A stretch of DNA of 64,000 bases, taken from the NCBI RefSeq assembly GCF_003858635.1, contig NZ_RQJO01000008.1:1674001-1738000 (forward strand), in the 5' to 3' direction. The DNA is from Larkinella rosea (GTDB lineage Bacteria > Bacteroidota > Bacteroidia > Cytophagales > Spirosomataceae). The position numbers were made by a program, and so were the translations under genes. Below are positions 58,590 through 64,000 of the stretch, one piece after another (position 1 is the first letter of the stretch; each line of letters starts with the position of its first letter). The notes beneath the pieces are model-generated. The model saw nothing but the letters and a program-made list of their open reading frames with translations, was not told the DNA's origin and searched no databases.

Positions 58590-59705
58590 TTACAGGATTT
58601 GTTCCAACATTCGAATATATAACTCAATTCCCTCTTCAATTTCCCGCAAATAAATGAATTCGTCCGCCGTGTGCGACCGTTCGGAGTGGCCGGGACCGCA
58701 TTTCAGCGACGGGCAATCGAGCAAAGCCTGATCGGAAGTGGTCGGCGAACCGTACGTTTCACGCTTCAGCGCAATACCGGCCTGTACAATCGGATGGTCG
58801 AGTGGAATGCTGGACGGTTTTAACCGGATCGAGCGCGGCTGCACCGTCGAGCGGATATTTTTACGAATCGTTTCGATGATCTCTTCCAGCGTATATTGCT
58901 CCGTTGCCCGGACATCGACCGTAAATGTGCAGGTATCGGGCACGACGTTGTGCTGCGAACCGGCATTGATAATGGTTACCGACAATTTGATAGGCCCCAA
59001 CGTCGGTGATACTTTCGGAAACGGATTGCTGGTCAGCCACTCGATGTCTTTGATGGCGTAATAAATGGCGTTGTCACCTTCGTCGCGGGCGGCATGGCCG
59101 GATTTGCCTTTGGCCGTACAGTCCAGCACCAGCAGCCCTTTTTCGGCCACGGCGAGGTGCATTTGGGTGGGTTCGCCCACGATGGCAAAGTCGATGGGCG
59201 GCAGTTCCGGCAGAATCAGTTCCAACCCTTCGCGACCGGATATTTCCTCTTCGGCCGTGGCCGCCATCACGATGTTATAGGCAAGGTCTTTTTTATCGAA
59301 AAAATGGCAGAATGTCCCAATCAGCGACACCAGACAACCTCCGGCGTCGTTGCTGCCCAGGCCGTAGAGTTTTCCTTCGCGCTCGATGGGTTGAAACGGA
59401 TCGAGCGTCCACGACGCATTGGGCTTAACGGTATCGTGGTGCGAATTGAGCAACAAAGTGGGTTTGGCGGGATCGAAAAACCGGTTGTGGGTCCAGACGT
59501 TATTTTTTGTCCGTTTGTAGGGAATGCTCCGCTGGCGAAAAAACTGCTCAATGAGCTGGGCCGTGCGGTCTTCTTCCCGGCTGAGCGAAGGCGTTGCAAT
59601 CAGCCGCTTCAGCAGATCAATGGCCGCTTCAGTTTGGGTTTCCAGGGAATACGCCGTCAACTGTTTCAACTTCGTACTGCCTGGCCGGGGGAGGTTATTC
59701 TTCAT
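58590..59705 (-). CDS. M20 family deacetylase (ArgE/DapE-like)
   Basis: A 371-residue di-zinc hydrolase: 'LLLNSHHDTVKPN' (His, Asp), 'GLGSNDAGGCLVSL' (bridging Asp), 'VMAATAEEEISGREGLEL' (Glu pair), 'AIVGEPTQMHLAVAEKGLLV', a dimerisation domain with 'GKSGHAARDEGDNAIYYAIK', and the last metal ligand in 'GPGHSERSHTADEFI'. In Bacteroidota close relatives deacylate acetylcitrulline or succinylornithine in arginine synthesis. No arg genes are adjacent, so the substrate is unproven. It overlaps the protease gene by 11 bases. Confidence 0.88.
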   Translation of the reverse strand: MKNNLPRPGSTKLKQLTAYSLETQTEAAIDLLKRLIATPSLSREEDRTAQLIEQFFRQRSIPYKRTKNNVWTHNRFFDPAKPTLLLNSHHDTVKPNASWTLDPFQPIEREGKLYGLGSNDAGGCLVSLIGTFCHFFDKKDLAYNIVMAATAEEEISGREGLELILPELPPIDFAIVGEPTQMHLAVAEKGLLVLDCTAKGKSGHAARDEGDNAIYYAIKDIEWLTSNPFPKVSPTLGPIKLSVTIINAGSQHNVVPDTCTFTVDVRATEQYTLEEIIETIRKNIRSTVQPRSIRLKPSSIPLDHPIVQAGIALKRETYGSPTTSDQALLDCPSLKCGPGHSERSHTADEFIYLREIEEGIELYIRMLEQIL

Positions 59706-60579
59706 AATACGTAATTCTCAAATCTCGCAGGAACTTCTTGATAATGTCAACGTGTACGCACTGCCCAACGTTCAGAAACGGATAATTGGAGACGCGGGTC
59801 TGGCGGCCATTTACCGTGACATTCTGATCTTCAATATCAAAACCGAGGTGCAGATGGCGGGTCGAACTTTGCATGCCATAAATGACGCCGTTGGTATCGA
59901 AAAGCGGTCCACCACTCTGACCCCGCAAACCGGGCGTGCTCATTTCAACGCCGACAACCTCGCCGTTCTCGGCCCGCAACCGGGTCACGATGCCATCGAT
60001 GGGAAAACGTGGCGTGTTACTGCGGCCGTCGTTGGTCCATTCAATGTCGTCGAGTTCGGGGTTATAGCGGTAATTGGTAAATTCCGGAAACGGATATCCC
60101 AGCCGGCACAAACTCCGTCCCTGTTTGATTTTGCTGCTGTCACGCAAAAAAACCGCACAGGAATTATACTTAATCTGGTGATAACCTTTGAATTGGATCA
60201 CCGCCAGGTCTTGCGTCGGGTGAAAATGATAAGTAATTTCTGCAATCTGATCGACCGAATTAACGAACTGGTTTTTGATTCGGATAATGCTTTCCTGCCG
60301 CAGGTTATATTTCTGTTCCAGTTCCTCGAGCCGACGGGTATGGTTTTTATCGCGGGCAATGGAACGGCGTTCGCCCTGAAACCGGATGTAGTTTTGGTGG
60401 ATGGTATCCGAATTGAGCAGTTGTTCGGCAACGTGTTTGCAGGTGATGGCACACGCCTGTTCGTTCACGAAAAACATGGTTGAACAGGCCGGAATAACCT
60501 CACTGCTGCCATAGCGCCGGACAATCGATAAAATAGGACGAACGAAAGGGTCGACCCGCTCAATGGCTTCAACGAACAT
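59695..60579 (-). CDS. Trypsin-like serine protease without signal peptide
   Basis: A 294-residue chymotrypsin-fold protein. The catalytic triad is visible as H49 ('ITCKHVA'), D124 ('PTQDLAVIQF') and S222 ('GLRGQSGGPLFD'). Between His and Asp there is an unusual charged, coiled-coil-like insert (about 68-112, 'KNHTRRLEELEQKYNLRQES'). No signal peptide or membrane helix, so it is expected in the cytoplasm, unlike DegP/HtrA types, and it has no PDZ domain. It lies 46 bases after a LytTR regulator and overlaps the M20 gene. Confidence 0.85.
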   Translation of the reverse strand: MFVEAIERVDPFVRPILSIVRRYGSSEVIPACSTMFFVNEQACAITCKHVAEQLLNSDTIHQNYIRFQGERRSIARDKNHTRRLEELEQKYNLRQESIIRIKNQFVNSVDQIAEITYHFHPTQDLAVIQFKGYHQIKYNSCAVFLRDSSKIKQGRSLCRLGYPFPEFTNYRYNPELDDIEWTNDGRSNTPRFPIDGIVTRLRAENGEVVGVEMSTPGLRGQSGGPLFDTNGVIYGMQSSTRHLHLGFDIEDQNVTVNGRQTRVSNYPFLNVGQCVHVDIIKKFLRDLRITYYEE

Positions 60580-60625
60580 AAATCATCGGTGGTAAAACGG
60601 GCCGCAAGATAGCAAATCCGTGGTT

Positions 60626-61336
60626 TTACAGCTCCGATTTTTTATCGAGTAAGCTCAGAAAGCCTTCGAACTTTTCGCGGTAGGAAGCCCCGAGTGGGAT
60701 TTTCGTTGAACCAATGACGATGTTCCGGTAATTGTAGCTGTTGATTTTGGACAGATTCATGAGGTAAGACTTGTGAATCCGGAGGAATCGCTGCCGGGGC
60801 AGGAGGTTTTCCAGGTGCGAAATGATTTCGTTGACCACAATCACCTTCTGATTGATGAAGACCTTGCAATAGGTGCCGAACGCCTGCACATAATCGATCG
60901 TATCATAATCGAAGCGCTGCATGGAATGCCCCACTTTCAGAAAGATAAACCGGTCTTCGGACACGCTGTTCTGGGCCATCTGAACACCCAGTGCCCGGTT
61001 GATAGCCCGGGTAAAACGCCCGAATGAATACGGTTTGAGCAGGTAATCCGCCACATTCAGATCATAGCTTTCGGCGGCAAATTCGGCATGGGCGGTGGTG
61101 ATGATCACCGGCAGGGGCCTTGGAAACGACCGCAGTAGTTCGGTCCCCGACTGATCGGGCAAATGAATATCCAGAAAAATAAGATCAAACGACTGTTGCT
61201 GCAGGATTGTGGTGGCATCCCGGACGGTGCCGCACACCTGTGGAGGCATGAAAAAAGGTAACTGCGCCAGATATTCCTGCAATATGGTTACCGCTGATTC
61301 GGAATCGTCTACAATCAAAGATTGACGATATTTCAT
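60626..61336 (-). CDS. LytTR-family response regulator
   Basis: A 236-residue regulator: receiver domain with D10-D11 and phospho-acceptor D56 ('LIFLDIHLPDQSG'), switch Thr in 'VIITTAHAEFA', Lys in 'YLLKPYSFGRF', and a LytTR DNA-binding domain from about 127 to 230 ('VDYVQAFGTYCKVFI'-like, 'RQRFLRIHKSYLMNLSKINS', 'IPLGASYREKF'). No histidine kinase is in the window, so its partner is elsewhere. It is first in a run of minus-strand genes, with the protease 46 bases downstream. Confidence 0.94.
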   Translation of the reverse strand: MKYRQSLIVDDSESAVTILQEYLAQLPFFMPPQVCGTVRDATTILQQQSFDLIFLDIHLPDQSGTELLRSFPRPLPVIITTAHAEFAAESYDLNVADYLLKPYSFGRFTRAINRALGVQMAQNSVSEDRFIFLKVGHSMQRFDYDTIDYVQAFGTYCKVFINQKVIVVNEIISHLENLLPRQRFLRIHKSYLMNLSKINSYNYRNIVIGSTKIPLGASYREKFEGFLSLLDKKSEL

Positions 61337-61847
61337 AGGCGCATTTGGACGGTATGAGTGTGCCGTAATTAAGTAACTAATGAAAATCAGGTAGTAAATA
61401 TAAGTAATCTGGTTGTTTGTTCAAAGAACGTGCTAGTTATCCCTAACTCAGTGATGAAATAATACTATTTGTGGGCTGTTCATGCGCTGAAGCGTTCTTT
61501 TTGAGTATAAAAGTAATGGTTTTCATAGTAAAGTAGGGGTTTTGACCCCTGGATGAGTAAGTTATTTATTCAATTATGAGTATTTATACCATAGTAAGTA
61601 CGATTTGTAGGGTTAATTCAAACGTTGATGCGGTTATCGTTGCTGGGAGGTACAACTGGCGGGGAAATTGTACTTTACAATCATGTAAAATCAGTAACAT
61701 CGCCAAGAATTTTAAGTCTGATTAATGCAGGCAGCCAGCTTTTGGCAAGGCCAATTTACCAGCAGGTAATTATCAGACAATTGATTGGAATTTGAAACCA
61801 GAACCTCACGCAACGGAAATAGTATAAAATTTAACTTTCTCAGTCTT
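61337..61847. other. 511-base non-coding gap between divergent regulators
   Basis: AT-rich, with no supportable gene. It holds small inverted repeats: GTACAA (61650-61655) with TTGTAC (61668-61673) and TTTACA (61674-61679) with TGTAAA (61684-61689). These lie about 160-200 bases before the sigma factor start and may be regulator sites. Confidence 0.45.
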
Positions 61848-62402
61848 ATGAAACGTGGATTAAGAGATGAAGAATTGATTGGCTCGTATCTGACTACCCG
61901 CCGGGCCGACTGCCTGGACGCCTTGTATAAACGTTATGTGCACAAGGTGTATGGGAGCTGCCTCACGTTTACCCGCGACCCCGTCAAAGCCGAAGATTAT
62001 ACGCACGATATTTTCCTCCAGGTGTTTATCAAAATAGATCAGTTTCAGGGACGCTCGGCTTTTTCGACCTGGCTGTTCTCGATTTCGCAGAACTATTGCC
62101 GTCAGAAAGTCCGGGTCGCAAACCGGCTGACGGTGGTGGCCATCGATGAGATCGATATCGATAATTTGCCGGATTCGGACGGCAGCGATACTGCCCACGC
62201 CATGCTGAATCAGTTGTCGGTGGTGATGGATAAAATTTCTCCGGACCGCATGGCGCTGTTGCAGCTCAAATACGTCGATAACATTGACGTAACCGAAATT
62301 GCCCGGCAATATAATATCAACCACAGCGCGGTCAAGATGCGTTTGAAACGAACCCGCGATCAGGTGATTGATGCGTATCAGAAACAATTTATGATGGACT
62401 AA
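61848..62402 (+). CDS. ECF RNA polymerase sigma factor
   Basis: 184 residues from the ATG at 61848; a longer TTG-initiated frame from 61785 adds sequence with no family match. Region 2: 'LDALYKRYVHKVYGSCLTFT', 'KAEDYTHDIFLQVFIKIDQF' and 'QGRSAFSTWLFSISQNYCRQ'. Region 4: 'VDNIDVTEIARQYNINHSAV' then 'KMRLKRTRDQV'. No anti-sigma gene follows, unlike the usual FecI/FecR arrangement. A terminator lies about 200 bases downstream. Confidence 0.92.
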   Translation: MKRGLRDEELIGSYLTTRRADCLDALYKRYVHKVYGSCLTFTRDPVKAEDYTHDIFLQVFIKIDQFQGRSAFSTWLFSISQNYCRQKVRVANRLTVVAIDEIDIDNLPDSDGSDTAHAMLNQLSVVMDKISPDRMALLQLKYVDNIDVTEIARQYNINHSAVKMRLKRTRDQVIDAYQKQFMMD

Positions 62403-62595
62403 GCCCTGAACAGGCGGTTCGTTCAACACAATCAAGGCCGGTATCGAATTCACGTCACCAGCGGTTTTCGCTGATGGTTGTGGAAAATAATGTGGAGTAA
62501 GGCCCAACGTTCGGTTCTGCTGCTGCCCGGTTCTTTGGCCCAGTTGGGAAGCGGTTTTCAGGCCATTGTCGGATGGGTATCCCAAACTATAAGTA

Positions 62596-62626
62596 AGACC
62601 CGACCTGCCCCGGTCGGGTCTTTTTA
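62596..62626 (+). terminator. Rho-independent terminator
   Basis: AGACCCGACC (62596-62605) pairs perfectly with GGTCGGGTCT (62612-62621), with a 6-nt loop followed by TTTT. Likely ends the sigma factor transcript. Confidence 0.88.
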
Positions 62627-63067
62627 TAAACGCCAACCTGTAGCCAGGGGCGGTTAGCAATGCCAGGTCGTTCAGCTTCCAACGGTTCAGCTACCCATTA
62701 TCCTGTTTGATTTGGTTGAATGGGTGATTCAAACCGGTAAAATGAGGGAGCAGTCGGTTCCGGTTTTGTTCGTACGATGGAAAATCCTTTCCGAATTTTA
62801 CAACCAGGGACGAATCTGGTCCGGCTGCTGGCCGCCACGCGCTATTTTCGACAATTCGCCTTCATTTTTCATCAATTCACCTTATTGCGGTTGGATTTCA
62901 CGGATAGGAGGGATTGTTTTGCCCGTATAGCGGATGGCTTCTCTTTTTCTAAATCGCCATCTTATTGATCGATAAAAATGGGCCGGAAGGCACAACGGCG
63001 GAGTTTTGTGATAACCTTATGAAAAACGTTTCAACCAGTTATTTTAACTCTTTTTAGCGCGATTTGT

Positions 63068-63100
63068 CCCAAATCTGACGATTAATGCCCCAAATCTGAC
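63068..63100 (+). promoter_or_regulatory. Direct-repeat operator candidate (CCCAAATCTGAC twice)
   Basis: Two identical 12-mers on the same face of the helix (21-base offset). LytTR regulators bind direct repeats with this spacing, and one is encoded 2 kb away. The match of the half-site to a LytTR consensus is not established. Confidence 0.4.
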
Positions 63101-63298
63101 AGCCCATTAATCCGTCATTATGCACTTTTGTTTTCTCCACACCATTCATTGAAAATTCTCCAATACCCGTTTGCAGAAAGTTCCCATTACGACTTTTCGT
63201 ACGGACGGAGTCGTTGTGGACATTCCAGGCAGATTTGGTTCAGGATTCACACGAAGAGAATCGGTTAGCACTATTTTTTGACTAAAACTCTATCCAAT

Positions 63299-63583
63299 AT
63301 GCCCTCCTTTACAGTACGAATTGAATTACATGACGCCAGCCTTCAGGATTTCGAAAATCTTTACTCGGCGATGATAGACGAAGGTTTTACCGACATCATT
63401 AAATCCGATACGGGAAAACAGTATCGAATGCTCCCGGCTGAATATGATTTTGACGGACACCTTACCTTAGAGCAGGTTCTGTACACAGCCAAACAGGCCG
63501 CAGCAAAAACCGGAAAGAAATATGCCGTGTTCGTAGCCGAATCGAAAAGGCGAACGTGGGCTTATCTTGAGGAAGTCAAATAG
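63299..63583 (+). CDS. Small DUF2622/GhoS-like protein
   Basis: 94 residues from the ATG at 63299 (an upstream start at 63278 adds seven). It starts 'MPSFTVRIELHDASLQDFEN', contains 'KQYRMLPAEYDFDGHLTLEQ' and ends 'YAVFVAESKRRTWAYLEEVK'. This layout (VRxELH, MLPxEY, ESxRRTW) matches in memory the short DUF2622-type proteins related to the type V antitoxin GhoS. No GhoT-like small membrane toxin is seen nearby, so antitoxin function should not be assumed. Cytoplasmic. Confidence 0.55.
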   Translation: MPSFTVRIELHDASLQDFENLYSAMIDEGFTDIIKSDTGKQYRMLPAEYDFDGHLTLEQVLYTAKQAAAKTGKKYAVFVAESKRRTWAYLEEVK

Positions 63584-63615
63584 ATTTCTACCCAAGCTTC
63601 TTTTCAGGCTAAAGC

Positions 63616-63857
63616 TCGCTGACTGGAGAAGATGATCAACGCACAAAGCAGCCAGTTGATGAATCGGTTTTGATCCGGCCAAAGTAGCTCAATGCATTGG
63701 TGCGGTTGCCAGTGAAGCGAATCCTCCGTTGCGATTGCCCTTTATGCAGGCAACGATTGAAACGATGGAACACAAGATCGCATCCTACCAGCAAACCATT
63801 GCCAGCTGGGGTGAACAGGCCAGAAAGGTCTCGGTGGAAAAGCGGGATAACCCGTAA
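63616..63857 (+). pseudogene. Decayed C-terminus of a short-chain dehydrogenase
   Basis: A first frame reads LEKMINAQSSQLMNRF and stops at TGA. A second frame just beyond reads DPAKVAQCIGAVASEANPPL then RLPFMQATIETMEHKI and runs to TAA at 63855. Together they match the last ~75 residues of classical SDR oxidoreductases ('DPAK.A......NPP.R'), broken by a frameshift near 63672. The catalytic domain is gone. It is a leftover of a deleted or replaced gene. Confidence 0.65.
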
Positions 63858-63864
63858 CATTTTA

Positions 63865-64000
63865 CTACTCATAGCCCAAAGCCTCGTGCGTCGTTAAGCG
63901 GTTGGCCCGGTGGGCGGGATACAGCGTTGCCAGAATGGAGCCTGTCACCAGGATTGTGAACCAAATAACGAGTCCTTTTTGCGATAGAACTAATTGTAGG
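63865..64000 (-). CDS. ABC transporter permease (FtsX/MacB type), C-terminal end
   Basis: The minus strand is open from the right edge to a TAG at 63865 (44 codons). It reads 'LVIWFTILVTGSILATLYPA' then 'HRANRLTTHEALGYE', the last membrane helix and the invariant 'P.RRA..L...EAL.YE' tail of FtsX-domain permeases of the MacB family. Such proteins move lipoproteins or peptides or act in mechanotransmission. The rest is outside the window. Confidence 0.75.
   Translation of the reverse strand, partial: LQLVLSQKGLVIWFTILVTGSILATLYPAHRANRLTTHEALGYE

Larger units (their letters stand above)
62403..63298. other. ~900-base gap with terminator and a direct-repeat site
   Basis: No convincing gene. Open frames at 62712-62930 and 62777-62968 have no family features or codon pattern. 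Besides the terminator at 62596 it contains two exact copies of CCCAAATCTGAC at 63068-63079 and 63089-63100, 21 bases apart, about 200 bases before the next gene. Confidence 0.5.

Noticed and set aside
59524-60483. 319-codon plus-strand frame
   Set aside because: Opposite the trypsin-like protease and the start of the M20 gene.
62489-62968. Small plus-strand frames (about 56, 72 and 63 codons)
   Set aside because: One runs through a rho-independent terminator; none shows family features or consistent codon use.
1-64000. tRNA, rRNA, CRISPR or origin
   Set aside because: No cloverleaf-like sequence, rRNA segment, CRISPR array or DnaA-box cluster was noticed by eye; a tRNAscan or Rfam scan would settle small RNAs.

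Overview
The window looks like a piece of a chromosome from a Cytophagales bacterium (Bacteroidota), most likely a Spirosoma/Larkinella-like member of the Spirosomaceae. This rests on protein content (a type IX secretion sorting domain, FN3-rich surface proteins, LytTR and NarL regulators, a TPR histidine kinase, several ECF sigma factors, a GMC oxidoreductase paired with gluconate 2-dehydrogenase subunit 3, and a DUF1080 protein) and on several upstream TAnnTTTG boxes typical of the phylum. No rRNA, tRNA, CRISPR array, transposase or phage module was recognised. The species call is inference.

Layout. 1-7.5 kb: the start of an ECF sigma gene running off the left edge, a sugar-oxidising dehydrogenase pair, an Ig-like lipoprotein, and a second ECF sigma gene overlapping a membrane-anchored beta-barrel gene, followed by two small secreted proteins. 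7.5-19.8 kb: envelope lipoproteins, a beta-lactamase-like serine hydrolase, a CE15-like esterase, an ArsR/old-yellow-enzyme operon with a perfect 20-bp palindrome, a GAQF-repeat surface protein, a WYL regulator with a GyrI-like protein, a VOC protein and a Nudix hydrolase. 19.8-25.3 kb: housekeeping genes (ruvX, def, omega-amidase, aminotransferase, ahcY) and a Uma2-type nuclease.

25.3-39.0 kb: a minus-strand block with a TPR histidine kinase, a NarL-type regulator, and then five tightly packed genes. These encode an outer-membrane barrel, a ~1394-residue protein with a TANFOR-like N-terminus, two FN3 proteins (one with a T9SS sorting domain) and a lipoprotein. Adjacent genes overlap by 4-17 bases in three of the four junctions. 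A near-identical 18-bp element lies upstream of both the regulator and the barrel gene. This is the best candidate for an undescribed cell-surface system.

39.4-54.2 kb: an M1 peptidase, a 5'-nucleotidase split into two genes in reversed order, NDH-2, a fatty-acid hydroxylase, nuoA-nuoB-(lipoprotein)-nuoC without nuoD, a thioredoxin-fold protein lacking its cysteines, a glycosyltransferase, a YgiQ radical-SAM protein, icd, and a vapBC-like module bounded by perfect 41-bp direct repeats that carry the probable icd promoter. 54.3-64 kb: MFS transporter, DUF1080 hydrolase, PD-(D/E)XK nuclease, DMT transporter, manA, M20 deacetylase, a trypsin-like protease without signal peptide, a LytTR regulator, a third ECF sigma factor, a small DUF2622/GhoS-like protein, a decayed short-chain dehydrogenase and the end of an FtsX-type permease.

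A second theme is non-coding. Many intergenic gaps hold long inverted repeats. At least eight have arms made of degenerate 7-bp tandem words, and several share words with elements tens of kilobases away. Their arms often run into flanking stop codons or stop just before start codons.
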